This document shows, piece by piece, positions 27,641-41,580 of a stretch of 64,000 nt of DNA (position 1 is the first letter of the stretch; every line of letters begins with the position of its first letter). Under the pieces are notes generated by a model, which saw only the letters and a program-made list of their open reading frames with translations, had not been told where the DNA came from and made no database searches. The DNA is from Nomia melanderi. Lineage: Eukaryota > Arthropoda > Insecta > Hymenoptera > Halictidae. The DNA is taken from assembly GCF_051020985.1 (NCBI RefSeq), contig NW_027475146.1, positions 1,178,001-1,242,000 of the forward strand, read 5' to 3'. The position numbers were made by a program, and so were the translations under genes.

Positions 27641-30600
27641 GTGAATTATCTGCAGGAGGCCCTGGCGCATGAATCTGTGCAGCGGGAACGACCTCGGACC
27701 ACCAGGGGCCGAGAAAACCACCGTCTCATGGGGCCGGACACTCAGGGTCAGGGAAAAATCCAATATATATCTGGTGAAATCTCGGGTGCTATTAGAGATA
27801 GCGCAATAAACCAAAGTGAATTATCTGCAGGAGGCCCTGGGTCATGAATCTGTGCAGCGGGAACGACCTCGGACGACCAGGGGCCGAGAAAACCAGTCTC
27901 ATGGGGCCGGACACTCAGGGTCAGGGGAAAATCCAATATGTATCTGGAGATATCTCGGGTGCTATTAGAGATAGCGCAATAAATCAAAGTGCACTGTCTG
28001 TAGGTGGCCCTGGCGCATGAATCTGTGCAGCGGGAACGACCTCGGACCACCAGGGGCTGAGAAAACCACAGTCTCATGGGGCCGGACACTCAGGGTCAGT
28101 GGAAAATCCAATATATATCTGGTGATATCTCGGGTGCTATTAGAGATAGCGCTATAAACCAATGTGAATTATCTGCAGGAGGCCCTGGCGCATGAATCTG
28201 TGCAGCGGGTACGACCTCGGACCACCAGGGGCCGAGAAAACTACAGTCTCATGGGGCCGGACACTCAGGGTCAGGGAAAAATCCAATATATATCTGGTGA
28301 TATCTCGGGTGCTATTAGAGATAGTGCAATAAACCAAAGTGAATTATTTGCAGGGGGCCCTGGCGCATGAATCTGTGCAGCGGGAACGACCTCGGACCAC
28401 CAGGGGCCGAGAAAACCACCGTCTCATGGGGCCGGACTGGCAGGGTCAGGGAAAAATCTATTATATATCTGGTGATATCTCGGGTGCTATTAGAGATAGC
28501 GCAATAAATGAAAGTGTATTATCTGCAGGGGGCCCTGGCGCATGAATCTGTGCAGCGGGATCGACCTCGGACCACGAGGGACCGAGAAAACCATCGACAC
28601 ATGGGGCCGAACTGTCAGGGTCTAGGAAAAATGCAATATATATCTGGTGATATCTCGGCTGCTATTAGAGATAGGGAAATAAATCAAAGTGCGTTGTCTG
28701 CAGGAGGCCCTAGCGCATGAATCTGTGCAGCGGGAACGACCTCGGACCACCAGGGGCCGAGAAAACCACCGACACATGGGGCCGGACACTCAGGGTCAGG
28801 GAAAAATCCAGGATGTATCTGATGGTATCTCGGGTGCTATTCGAGATAGCGCAATAAACCAAAGTGAATTATCTGCAGGAGGCCCTGGCGCATGCATCTG
28901 TCCAGCGGGAACGACCTCGGACCACAAGGGCCCGAGAAAACCACCGTCTCATGGGGCCGAACACTCAGGGTCAGGGAAGAATCCAATATATATATGGTGA
29001 TATCTCGGGTGCTATTAGAGATAGCGCTATAAACCAAAGTTCATTGTCTGTAGGAGGCCCTGGCGCATGAGTCTGTGCAGCGGGAACGACCTCGGACCAC
29101 CAGGGGCCGAGAAAACTACCGTCTCATGGGGCCGGACACTCAGGGTCAGGGGAAAATCCAATATATATCTGGTGATATCTCGGGTGCTATTACAGATAGA
29201 GCAATAAATCAAAGTTCATTGCCTGTAGGAGGCCCCGGCGCATGAGTCTGTGCAGCGGGAACGACCTCGGACCACCAGGGGCCGAGAAAACCACCGTCTC
29301 ATGGGGCCGGACACTCAGGGTCAGGGAAGAATCCAATATATATCTGGTGTTATCTCGGGTGCTATTACAGATAGCGCAATAAATGAAGGTGCATTGTCTG
29401 TAGGAGGCCCTGGCGCATGAATCTGTGCAGCGGGAACGACCTCGGACCACCAGGGGCCGAGAAAACCACCGTCTCATGGGGCCGGACACTCAGGGTCAGG
29501 GAAAAATCCAATATACATCTGGTGATATCTCGGGTGCTATTACAGATAGCGCAATAAACCAAAGTGAATTATCTGCAGGAGGCCCTGGCGCATGCATCTG
29601 TGCATCGGGAACGACCTCGGACCACCAGGGGCCGCGAAAACCACCGTCTCATGGAACCGGACACTCAGGGTCAAGGAAAAATCCAATATATATCAGGTGA
29701 TATCTCGGGTGCTATTAGAGATAGCGCAATAAACCAAAGTGAATTATCTGCAGGAGGCCCTGGCGCATGATTCTATGAAGCGGGAACGACCTCGGACCAC
29801 CAGGGGCCGAGAAAACCACCGTCTCATGGTACCGGACACTCAGGGTCAGGGAAAAATCCAATATATATCTGGTGAAATCTCGGGTGCTATTAGAGATAGC
29901 GGAATAAACCAAAGTGAATTATCTTTAGGAGGCCCTGGCGCATGAATCTGTGCAGCGTTAACGACCTCGGACCACCAGGGGCCGAGAAAACCACCGTCTC
30001 ATGGGGCCGGACACTCAGGGTCAGGGAAGATTCCAATATATATCTGGTGTTATCTCGGGTGCTATTACAGACAGCGCAATGAATCAAAGTGCGTTGTCTG
30101 TAGGAGGCCCTGGCGCATGAATCTGTGCAGCGGGAACGACCTCGGACCACCAGGGGCCGAGAAAACCACCGTCTCATGGGGCCGGACACTCAGTGTCAGG
30201 GAAAAATCCAATATATATCTGGTGAAATCTCGGGTGCTATTACAGATAGCGCAATATACCAAAGTGAATTATTTGCAGGAGGCCCTGGCGCATGATTCTA
30301 TGAAGCGGGAACGACCTCGGACCACCAGGGGCCGAGAAAACCAACGTCTCATGGTGCCGGTCACTCAGGGTCAGGGGAAAATCCAATATATATCTGGTGA
30401 TATCTCGGGTGCTATTACAGATAGCGCAATAAATCAAAGTTCATTGTCTGTAGGAGGCCCTGGCGCATGAGTTTGTGTAGCGGGAACGACCTCGGACCAC
30501 CAGAGGCCGAGAAAACCACAGTCTCATGGGGCCGGACACTCAGGGTCAGGGGAATATCCAATATATATCCGGTGATATCTCGGGTGCTATTAGAGATAGC

Positions 30601-31831
30601 GCAATAAACCAAAGTGAATTATCTGCAGGAGGCCCTGGTGCATGAATCTGGGCAGCTGGAACGACCTCGGACCACCAGGGGCCGAGAAAACCACCGTCTC
30701 ATGGGGCCGGACACTCAGGGTCAGGGAAAAATCCAATATACATCTGGTGATATCTCTGGTGCTATTACAGATAGCGCAATAAATGAAAGTGCATTGTCTG
30801 TAGGAGGCCCTGGTGCATGAATCTGTGCAGCGGGAACGACCTCGGACCACCAGGGGCCGAGAAAACCACCGTCTCATGGGGCCGGACACTCAGGGTCAGG
30901 GAAGAATCCAATATATATATGGTGATATCTCGGGTGCTATTAGAGATAGCGCTATAAACCAAAGTTCATTGTCTGTAGGAGGCCCTGGCGCATGAGTCTG
31001 TGCAGCGGGAACGACCTCGGACCACCAGGGGCCGAGAAAACCACCGTCTCATGGGGCCGGACACTCAGGGTCAGGGGAAAATCCAATATATATCTGGTGA
31101 TATCTCGGGTGCTATTACAGATAGAGCAATAAATCAAAGTTCATTGTCTGTAGGAGGCCCCGGCGCATGAGTCTGTGCAGCGGGAACGACCTCGGACCAC
31201 CAGGGGCCGAGAAAACCACAGTCTCATGGGGCCGGACAATCAGGGTCAGGGGAAAATCCAATATATATCCGGTGATATCTCGGGTGCTATTAGAGATAGC
31301 ACAATAAAGCAAAGTGAATTATCTGCAGTAGGCCCTGGCGCATGAATCTGGGCAGCTGGAACGACCTCGGACCACCAGGGGCCGAGAAAACCACCGTCTA
31401 ATGGGGCCGGACACTCAGGGTCAGGGAAAAATCCAATATATATCTGGTGATATCTCGGGTGCTATTACAGACAGCGCAATAAATCAAAGTGAATTATCTG
31501 CAGGAGGCCCTGGCGCATGATTCTATGAAGCGGGAACGACCTCGGACCACCAGGGGCCGAGAAAACCACCGTCTCATGGTGCCGGACACTCAGGGTCACG
31601 GAAAAATCCAATATATATCGGGTGATATCTCGGGTGCTATTACAGATAGCGCAATAAATCAAAGTGCATTGTCTGTAGGATTCACTGGCGCATGAGTCTG
31701 TGTAGCGGGAACGACCTCGGACCACCAGGGGCCGAGAAAACCACCGTCTCATGGGGCCGGACACTCAGGGTCAGGGAAAAATCCAATATACATCTGGTGA
31801 TATCTCGGGTGCTATTACAGATAGCGCAATA
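27640..31831. repeat. First instance of the second higher-order family
   Basis: Units here introduce features later amplified: GGGTCATGAATC, AAAACCAGTCTC with two bases lost (27,893), GGAAGAATCC with ATATATATGG, GCGTTAACGACC, GGGCAGCTGGAACG, GGATTCACTGG and ATAAATGAAAGTG. Parts recur later at 7,872 bp (27,640-29,295) and 8,572 bp (29,905-31,870). The domain ends where sequence equivalent to 24,660 of copy B resumes. Confidence 0.8.
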
Positions 31832-34800
31832 AATGAAAGTGCATTGTCTGTAGGAGGCCCTGGCGCATGAATATGGGCAGCGGGAACGACCTCGGACAAC
31901 CAGGGGCCGAGAAAACCACCGTCTCATGGGGCCGGACACTCAGGGTCAGGGGAAAATCCAATATATATCTGGTGATATCTCGGGTGCTATTAGAGATAGC
32001 GCAATAAACCAAAGTGAATTATCTGCAGGAGGCCCTGACGCATTCATTTGAGCAGCGGGAACGACCTCGGACCACCAGGGGCGGAGAAAACCACCGTCTC
32101 ATGGGGCCGGACACTCAGGGTCTGGGAAAAATCCAATATATATCTGGTGAAATCTCGGGTGCTATTAGAGATAGCGCAATAAACCAAAGTGAATTATCTG
32201 CAGGAGGCCCTGGCGCATACATCTGTCCAGCGGGAACGACCTCGGACCACCAGGGGCCGAGAAAACCAACGTCTCATGGGGCCGGACACTCAGGGTCAGG
32301 GAAAAATCCAATATATATCTGGTGTTATCACGGTTGCTATTAGAGATAGCGCACTAAACCAAAGTGAATTATCTGCAGGAGGCCCTGGCGCATGAATCTG
32401 TGCAGCGGGAACGACCTCGGACCACCAGGGGCCGAGAAAACCACCGTCTCATGGGGCCGGACACTCAGGGTCAGGGAAAAATCAAATATATATCTGGTGA
32501 TATCTCGGGTGCTATTAGAGATAGCGCAATAAACCAAAGTGAATTGTCTGCAGGAAGCATTGGCGCATGAATCTGTGCCGCGGGATCGACCTCGGACAAC
32601 CAGGGGCCGAGAAAATCACCGTCTCATGGGGCCGGACTGCCAGGGTCAGGGAAAAATCCAATATATATCTGGTGATATCTCGGGTGCTATTAGAGATAGC
32701 GCAACAAACCAAAGTGAATTATCTGCAGGAGGCCCTGGCGCATGAATCTGTGCAGCGGCAACGACCTCGGACCACCAGGGGCCGAGAAAACCACCGATAC
32801 ATGATGCCGGACTGTCAGGGTCAGGGAAAAATCCAATATATATCTGGTTATATCTCGAGTGCTATTAGAGATAGCGCAATAAACCAAAGTGAATTATCTA
32901 TAGGAGGCCCTGGCGCATGAATCTGTGCAGCGGGATCGACCTCGGACAACCAGGGGCCGAGAAAATCACCGTCTCATGGGGCCGGACACTCAGGGTCAGG
33001 GGAAAATCCAATATATATCTGGTGATATCTCGGGTGCTATTACAGATAGCGCAATAAATCAAAGTGAATTATCTTCAGGCGTCCTGACGCATGAATATGT
33101 GCAGCGGGAACGATCTCGGACCACCAGGGGCCGAGAAAACTACCGTCTCATGGTGCCGGACACTCAGGGTCAGGGGAAAATCCAATATATATCTAGTGAT
33201 ATCTCGGGTGCTATTAGAGATAGCGCAACAAACCAAAGTGAATTATCTGCAGGAGGCCCTGGCGCATGAATCTGTGCAGCGGGAACGATCTCGGACCACC
33301 AGGGGCCTAGAAAACTACCGTCTCATGGGGCCGTACACTCAGGGTCAGGGGAGAATCCAATATATATCTAGTGATATCTCGGGTGCTATTACAGATAGCG
33401 CAATAAATCAAAGTGCATTGTCTGTAGGAGGCCCTGGCGCATGAATCTGTGCAGCGGGATCGACCTCGGAACACCAGGGGCCGAGAAAATCACCGTCTCA
33501 TGGGGCCGGACACTCAGGGTCAAGGAAAAATCCAATATATATCTGGTGATATCTCGGGTGCTATTAGAGATAGCGCAATAAATCAAAGTGAATTATCTGC
33601 AAGGGGCCCTGGCGCACGAATCTGTGCAGCGGGATCGACCTCGGAGAACGAGGGACCGAGAAAACCAACGACAAATGGGGCCGGACTGTCAGGGTCAAGG
33701 AAAAATCCAATATATATCTGGTGATATCTCGGGTGCTATTACAGATAGCGCAATAAACCAAAGTGAATTGTCTGCAGGAAGCATTCGCGCATGAATCTGT
33801 GCAGCGGGATCGACCTCGGACAACCAGGGGCCGAGAAAATCACCGTCTCATGGGGCCGGACTGTCAGGGTCAGGGAAAAATCCAATATATATCTGGTGCT
33901 ATCTCGGGTGCTATTACAGATAGCGCAATAAATCAAAGTTCATTGTCTGTAGGAGGCCCTGGCGCATGAGTCTGTTCAGCGGGAACGACCTCGGACCACC
34001 AGGGGCCGAGAAAACCACAGTCTCATGGAGCCGGACTGTCAGGGTCAGGGAAAAATCCATTATATATCTGGTGATATCTCGGGTGCTATTAGAGATAGCG
34101 CGATAAATCAGAGTGCATTGTCAGCAGGAAGCCTTCGCGCATTATTCTGTGCAGCGGGAACGACCTCGGACCACCAGGGGCCGAGAAAACCACCGTCTCA
34201 TGGGGCCGGACACTCAGGGTCAGGGAAAAATCAAATATATATCTGGTGATATCTCGGGTGCTATTAGAGATAGCGCAATAAATCAACGTGCATTGTCCGT
34301 AGGAGGCCCTTGCGCATGAATCTGTGCAGCAGGAACGACATCGGACCACCAGGGGCCGAGAAAATTACAGATTTTCGGTATCCGTCACCCAAAGTCATGT
34401 AAAAATCCAGCATATATATGGTGCCTTCTCGGGTGCTATTACAGATAGCGCAATAAATCAAAGTTCATTGTCTGTAGGAGGCCCTGGCGCATGAGTCTCT
34501 GCAGCGGGAACGACCTCGGACCACCAGGGGCCGAGAAAACCACCGTCTCATGGGGCCGGGCACTCAGGGTCAGGGATAAATCCAATATATATCTGGTGAT
34601 ATCTCGGGTGCTATTAGAGATAGCGCAATAAGCCAAAGTGAATTATCTGCAGGAGGCCCTGGCGCATGATTCTATGAAGCGGGAACGACGTCGGACCACC
34701 AGGGGCCGAGAAAACCACCGTCTCATGGGGCCGGACACTCAGGGTCAGGGAAAAATCCAATATATATCTGGTGATATCACGGTTGCTATTAGAGATAGCG
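31832..34800. repeat. Higher-order repeat 1, copy D, same rearrangement as C
   Basis: It matches 24,660-27,630 at 7,172 bp (41 units minus three), including the rearranged join of copy C. C and D are therefore copies of one already rearranged ancestor. Cassette 1 at 34,364 corresponds to that at 27,192. Small differences include TCTTCAGGCGTCC for TCTGCAGGCGTCC near 33,073. Confidence 0.85.
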
Positions 34801-35511
34801 CACTAAACCAAAGTGAATTATCTGCAGGAGGCCCTGGCGCATGAATCTGTGCAGCGGGAACGACCTCGGACCACCAGGGGCCGAGAAAACCACCGTCTCA
34901 TGGGGCCGGACACTCAGGGTCAGGGGAAAATCCAATATATATCTGGTGATATCTCGGGTCCTATTAGAGATAGCGCAATAAGCCAAAGTGAATTATCTGC
35001 AGGAGGCCCTGGCGCATGCATCTGTCCAGCGGGAACGACCTCGGACCACCAGGGGCCGAGAAAACCACCGTCTCATGGGGCCGGACACTCAGGGTCAGGG
35101 AAAAATCAAATATATATCTGGTGATATCTCGGGTGCTATTAGAGATAGCGCAATAAATCAACGTGCATTGTCCGTAGGAGGCCCTTGCGCATGAGTCTGT
35201 GCAGCAGGTACTACATCGGACCACCAGGGGCCGAGAAAATAACAGATTTTCGGTATCCGTCACCCAAAGTCATGTAGAAATCCTGCATATATATGGTGCT
35301 TTCTCGGGTGCTATTACAGATAGCGCAATAAATCAAAGTGCATTGTCTGTAGGAGGCCCTGGCGCATGAATATGGTCAGCGGGAACGACCTCGGAACACC
35401 AGGGGCCGAGAAAACCAACGTCTCATGGGGCCGGACACTCAAGGTCAGGGGAAAATCCAATATATATCTGGTGATATCTCGGGTGCTATTAGAGATAGCG
35501 CAATAAACCAA
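34800..35511. repeat. Four-unit block present in D, absent from C
   Basis: These four units correspond to 24,130-24,840 of copy B (with GGGTCCTATTAG and a cassette at 35,239) but are missing at the matching place in copy C, which is why the spacing jumps from 7,172 to 7,872 bp, exactly 700 bp. Either C lost them after duplication or D regained them by exchange with a B-like copy. The cassette here has drifted: ATAACAG, GTAGAAATCCTGC. Confidence 0.75.
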
Positions 35512-37167
35512 AGTGAATTATCTGCAGGAGGCCCTGTCGCATGCATTTGAGCAGCGGGAACGACCACGGACCACCAGGGGCCGAGAAAACCACCGTCTCA
35601 TGGGGCCGGACACTCAGGGTCAGGGAAAAATCCAATATATATCTGGTGAAATCTCGGGTGCTATTAGAGATAGCGCAATAAACCAAAGTGAATTATCTGC
35701 AGGAGGCCCTGGGTCATGAATCTGTGCAGCGGGAACGACCTCGGACAACCAGGGGCCGAGAAAACCAGTCTCATGGGGCCGGACACTCAGGGTCAGGGGA
35801 AAATCCAATATGTATCTGGAGATATCTCGGGTGCTATTAGAGATAGCGCAATAAATCAAAGTGCACTGTCTGTAGGTGGCCCTGGCGCATGAATCTGTGC
35901 AGCGGGAACGACCTCGGACCACCAGGGGCCGAGAAAACCACAGTCTCATGGGGCCGGACACTCAGGGTCAGTGGAAAATCCAATATATATCTGGTGATAT
36001 CTCGGGTGCTATTAGAGATAGCGCTATAAACCAATGTGAATTATCTGCAGGAGGCCCTGGCGCATGAATCTGTGCAGCGGGTACGACCTCGGACCACCAG
36101 GGGCCGAGAAAACTACAGTCTCATGGGGCCGGACACTCAGGGTCAGGGAAAAATCCAATATATATCTGGTGATATCTCGGGTGCTATTAGAGATAGCGCT
36201 ATAAACCAATGTGAATTATCTGCAGGAGGCCCTGGCGCATGAATCTGTGCAGCGGGAACGACCTCGGACCACCAGGGGCCGAGAAAACCACCGTCTCATG
36301 GGGCCGGACTGGCAGGGTCAGGGAAAAATCTATTATATATCTGGTGATATCTCGGGTGCTATTAGAGATAGCGCAATAAATGAAAGTGTATTATCTGCAG
36401 GGGGCCCTGGCGCATGAATCTGTGCAGCGGGATCGACCTCGGACCACGAGGGACCGAGAAAACCATCGACACATGGGGCCGAACTGTCAGGGTCTAGGAA
36501 AAATGCAATATATATCTGGTGATATCTCGGCTGCTATTAGAGATAGGGAAATAAATCAAAGTGCGTTGTCTGCAGGAGGCCCTAGCGCATGAATCTGTGC
36601 AGCGGGAACGACCTCGGACCACCAGGGGCCGAGAAAACCACCGACACATGGGGCCGGACACTCAGGGTCAGGGAAAAATCCAGGATGTATCTGATGGTAT
36701 CTCGGGTGCTATTCGAGATAGCGCAATAAACCAAAGTGAATTATCTGCAGGAGGCCCTGGCGCATGCATCTGTCCAGCGGGAACGACCTCGGACCACAAG
36801 GGCCCGAGAAAACCACCGTCTCATGGGGCCGGACACTCAGGGTCAGGGAAGAATCCAATATATATATGGTGATATCTCGGGTGCTATTAGAGATAGCGCT
36901 ATAAACCAAAGTTCATTGTCTGTAGGAGGCCCTGGCGCATGAGTCTGTGCAGCGGGAACGACCTCGGACCACCAGGGGCCGAGAAAACTACCGTCTCATG
37001 GGGCCGGACACTCAGGGTCAGGGGAAAATCCAATATATATCTGGTGATATCTCGGGTGCTATTACAGATAGAGCAATAAATCAAAGTTCATTGTCTGTAG
37101 GAGGCCCCGGCGCATGAGTCTGTGCAGCGGGAACGACCTCGGACCACCAGGGGCCGAGAAAACCACA
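35512..37167. repeat. Copy of 27,640-29,295 at 7,872 bp
   Basis: It shares the two-base loss near 35,765, GGTACGACC, the GACTGGCAGGG unit, the GAGGGACC unit near 36,450, GATAGGGAAATAAATC and CAGGATGTATCTGATGG. The repeat ends in a unit whose second half instead matches 31,190 onward (GGACAATCAGGG), marking an exchange point near 37,170. Confidence 0.85.
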
Positions 37168-38476
37168 GTCTCATGGGGCCGGACAATCAGGGTCAGGGGA
37201 AAATCCAATATATATCCGGTGATATCTCGGGTGCTATTAGAGATAGCGCAATAAAGCAAAGTGAATTATCTGCAGTAGGCCCTGGCGCATGAATCTGGGC
37301 AGCTGGAACGACCTCGGACCACCAGGGGCCGAGAAAACCACCGTCTCATGGGGCCGGACACTCAGGGTCAGGGAAAAATCCAATATATATCTGGTGATAT
37401 CTCGGGTGCTATTACAGACAGCGCAATAAATCAAAGTGAATTATCTGCAGGAGGCCCTGGCGCATGATTCTATGAAGCGGGAACGACCTCGGACCACCAG
37501 GGGCCGAGAAAACCACCGTCTCATGGTGCCGGACACTCAGGGTCACGGAAAAATCCAATATATATCGGGTGATATCTCGGGTGCTATTACAGATAGCGCA
37601 ATAAATCAAAGTGCATTGTCTGTAGGAGGCCCTGGCGCATGAATCTGTGCAGCGGGAACGACCTCGGACCACCAGGGGCCGAGAAAACCACCGTCTCATG
37701 GGGCCGGACACTCAGGGTCAGTGAAAAATCCAATATACATCTGGTAATATCTCGGGTGCTATTACAGATAGCGCAATAAATGAAAGTGCATTGTCTGTAG
37801 GAGGCCCTGGCGCATGAATCTGTGCAGCGGGAACGACCTCGGACCACCAGGGGCCGAGAAAACCACCGTCTCATGGCGACGGACACTCAGGGTCAGGGAA
37901 GAATCCAATATATATATGGTGATAGCTCGGGTGCTATTAGAGATAGCGCAATAAACCAAAGTGAATTATCTGCAGGAGTCCCTGGCCCATGAATCTGTTC
38001 AGCGTTAACGACCTCGGACCACCAGGGGCCGAGAAAACCACCGTCTCATGGGGCCGGACACTCAGGGTCAGGGAAGAATCCAATATATATCTGGTGTTAT
38101 CTCGGGTGCTATTACAGATAGCGCAATAAATGAAGGTGCATTGTCTGTAGGAGGCCCTGGCGCATGAATCTGTGCAGCGGCAACGACCTCGGACCACCAG
38201 GGGCCGAGAAAACCACCGTCTCATGGGGACGGACACTCAGGGTCAGGGAAGAATCCAATATATATATGGTGATAGCTCGGGTGCTATTACAGATAGCGCA
38301 ATAAACCAAAGTGAATTATCTGCAGGAGGCCCTGGCGCATGCATCTGTGCATCGGGAACGACCTCGGACCACCAGGGGCCGCGAAAACCACCGTCTCATG
38401 GAACCGGACACTCAGGGTCAAGGAAAAATCCAATATATATCAGGTGATATCTCGGGTGCTATTAGAGATAGCGCAA
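37168..38476. repeat. Mixed block from the second family
   Basis: 37,100-37,630 matches 31,153-31,683 at 5,947 bp but ends in GGAGGCCCTGG where that copy has GGATTCACTGG. The units that follow carry GGCGACGG, GATAGCTCGGG and GCGTTAACGACC and are shared with 41,640-42,300 and 44,640-45,130. Confidence 0.75.
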
Positions 38477-40442
38477 TAAACCAAAGTGAATTATCTTTAG
38501 GAGGCCCTGGCGCATGAATCTGTGCAGCGTTAACGACCTCGGACCACCAGGGGCCGAGAAAACCACCGTCTCATGGGGCCGGACACTCAGGGTCAGGGAA
38601 GATTCCAATATATATCTGGTGTTATCTCGGGTGCTATTACAGACAGCGCAATGAATCAAAGTGCGTTGTCTGTAGGAGGCCCTGGCGCATGAATCTGTGC
38701 AGCGGGAACGACCTCGGACCACCAGGGGCCGAGAAAACCACCGTCTCATGGGGCCGGACACTCAGTGTCAGGGAAAAATCCAATATATATCTGGTGAAAT
38801 CTCGGGTGCTATTACAGATAGCGCAATAAACCAAAGTGAATTATTTGCAGGAGGCCCTGGCGCATGATTCTATGAAGCGGGAACGACCTCGGACCACCAG
38901 GGGCCGAGAAAACCACCGTCTCATGGTGCCGGTCACTCAGGGTCAGGGGAAAATCCAATATATATCTGGTGATATCTCGGGTGCTATTACAGATAGCGCC
39001 ATAAATCAAAGTTCATTGTCTGTAGGAGGCCCTGGCGCATGAGTTTGTGTAGCGGGAACGACCTCGGACCACCAGAGGCCGAGAAAACCACAGTCTCATG
39101 GGGCCGGACACTCAGGGTCAGGGGAATATCCAATATATATCCGGTGATATCTCGGGTGCTATTAGAGATAGCGCAATAAACCAAAGTGAATTATCTGCAG
39201 GAGGCCCTGGTGCATGAATCTGGGCAGCTGGAACGACCTCGGACCACCAGGGGCCGAGAAAACCACCGTCTCATGGGGCCGGACACTCAGGGTCAGGGAA
39301 AAATCCAATATACATCTGGTGATATCTCTGGTGCTATTACAGATAGCGCAATAAATGAAAGTGCATTGTCTGTAGGAGGCCCTGGTGCATGAATCTGTGC
39401 AGCGGGAACGACCTCGGACCACCAGGGGCCGAGAAAACCACCGTCTCATGGGGCCGGACACTCAGGGTCAGGGAAGAATCCAATATATATATGGTGATAT
39501 CTCGGGTGCTATTAGAGATAGCGCTATAAACCAAAGTTCATTGTCTGTAGGAGGCCCTGGCGCATGAGTCTGTGCAGCGGGAACGACCTCGGACCACCAG
39601 GGGCCGAGAAAACCACCGTCTCATGGGGCCGGACACTCAGGGTCAGGGGAAAATCCAATATATATCTGGTGATATCTCGGGTGCTATTACAGATAGAGCA
39701 ATAAATCAAAGTTCATTGTCTGTAGGAGGCCCCGGCGCATGAGTCTGTGCAGCGGGAACGACCTCGGACCACCAGGGGCCGAGAAAACCACAGTCTCATG
39801 GGGCCGGACAATCAGGGTCAGGGGAAAATCCAATATATATCCGGTGATATCTCGGGTGCTATTAGAGATAGCACAATAAAGCAAAGTGAATTATCTGCAG
39901 TAGGCCCTGGCGCATGAATCTGGGCAGCTGGAACGACCTCGGACCACCAGGGGCCGAGAAAACCACCGTCTAATGGGGCCGGACACTCAGGGTCAGGGAA
40001 AAATCCAATATATATCTGGTGATATCTCGGGTGCTATTACAGACAGCGCAATAAATCAAAGTGAATTATCTGCAGGAGGCCCTGGCGCATGATTCTATGA
40101 AGCGGGAACGACCTCGGACCACCAGGGGCCGAGAAAACCACCGTCTCATGGTGCCGGACACTCAGGGTCACGGAAAAATCCAATATATATCGGGTGATAT
40201 CTCGGGTGCTATTACAGATAGCGCAATAAATCAAAGTGCATTGTCTGTAGGATTCACTGGCGCATGAGTCTGTGTAGCGGGAACGACCTCGGACCACCAG
40301 GGGCCGAGAAAACCACCGTCTCATGGGGCCGGACACTCAGGGTCAGGGAAAAATCCAATATACATCTGGTGATATCTCGGGTGCTATTACAGATAGCGCA
40401 ATAAATGAAAGTGCATTGTCTGTAGGAGGCCCTGGCGCATGA
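38477..40442. repeat. Copy of 29,905-31,870 at 8,572 bp
   Basis: Eleven units in the same order, beginning TTATCTTTAGGAGG with GCGTTAACGACC and passing through TTTGTGTAGCGGG, GGGCAGCTGG, the GGACAATCAGGG unit and the GGATTCACTGG unit. The spacing is 49 units minus three. Single-base differences are few. Confidence 0.85.
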
Positions 40443-41580
40443 ATCTGTGCAGCGGGAACGACCTCGGACCACCAGGGGCCGAGAAAACCACCGTCTCATG
40501 GGGCCGGACACTCAGGGTCAGTGAAAAATCCAATATACATCTGGTTATATCTCGGGTGCTATTACAGATAGCGCAATAAATGAATGTGCATTGTCTGTAG
40601 GAGGCCCTGGCGCATGAATCTGTGCAGCGGGAACGACCTCGGACCACCAGGGGCCGAGAAAACCACCGTCTCATGGGGCCGGACACTCAGGGTCAGGGAA
40701 AAATCCAATATATATCTGGTGATATCTCGGGTGCTATTACAGACAGCGCAATAAATCAAAGTGAATTATCTGCAGGAGGCCCTGGCGCATGATTCTATGA
40801 AGCGGGAACGACCTCGGACCACCAGGGGCCGAGAAAACCACCGTCTCATGGTGCCGGACACTCAGGGTCACGGAAAAATCCAATATATATCGGGTGATAT
40901 CTCGGGTGCTATTACAGATAGCGCAATAAATCAAAGTGCATTGTCTGTAGGATTCACTGGCGCATGAATCTGTGTAGCGGGAACGACCTCGGACCACCAG
41001 GGGCCGAGAAAACCACCGTCTCATGGGGCCGGACACTCAGGGTCAGGGAAAAATCCAATATACATCTGGTGATATCTCGGGTGCTATTACAGATAGCGCA
41101 ATAAATGAAAGTGCATTGTCTGTAGGAGGCCCTGGCGCATGAATCTGTGCAGCGGGAACGACCTCGGACCACCAGGGGCCGAGAAAACCACCGTCTCATG
41201 GGGCCGGACACTCAGGGTCAGGGAAAAATCCAATATATATCTGGTGATATCTCGGGTGCTATTACAGACAGCGCAATAAATCAAAGTGAATTATCTGCAG
41301 GAGGCCCTGGCGCATGATTCTATGAAGCGGGAACGACCTCGGACCACCAGGGGCCGAGAAAACCACCGTCTCATGGTGCCGGACACTCAGGGTCACGGAA
41401 AAATCCAATATATATCGGGTGATATCTCGGGTGCTATTACAGATAGCGCAATAAATCAAAGTGCATTGTCTGTAGGATTCACTGGCGCATGAATCTGTGT
41501 AGCGGGAACGACCTCGGACCACCAGGGGCCGAGAAAACCACCGTCTCATGGGGCCGGACACTCAGGGTCAGTGAAAAATC
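40040..41580. repeat. Local amplification at 4-unit and 3-unit spacing
   Basis: A segment with ATTCTATGAAGC, GGTGCCGG, CACGGAAAAATCC, ATATCGGGTGAT and GGATTCACTGG occurs at 40,040, again 700 bp on at 40,740, and again 525 bp on at 41,265. These three near-identical local copies are missing from the parallel block at 30-32 kb and so arose after that duplication. Confidence 0.85.
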
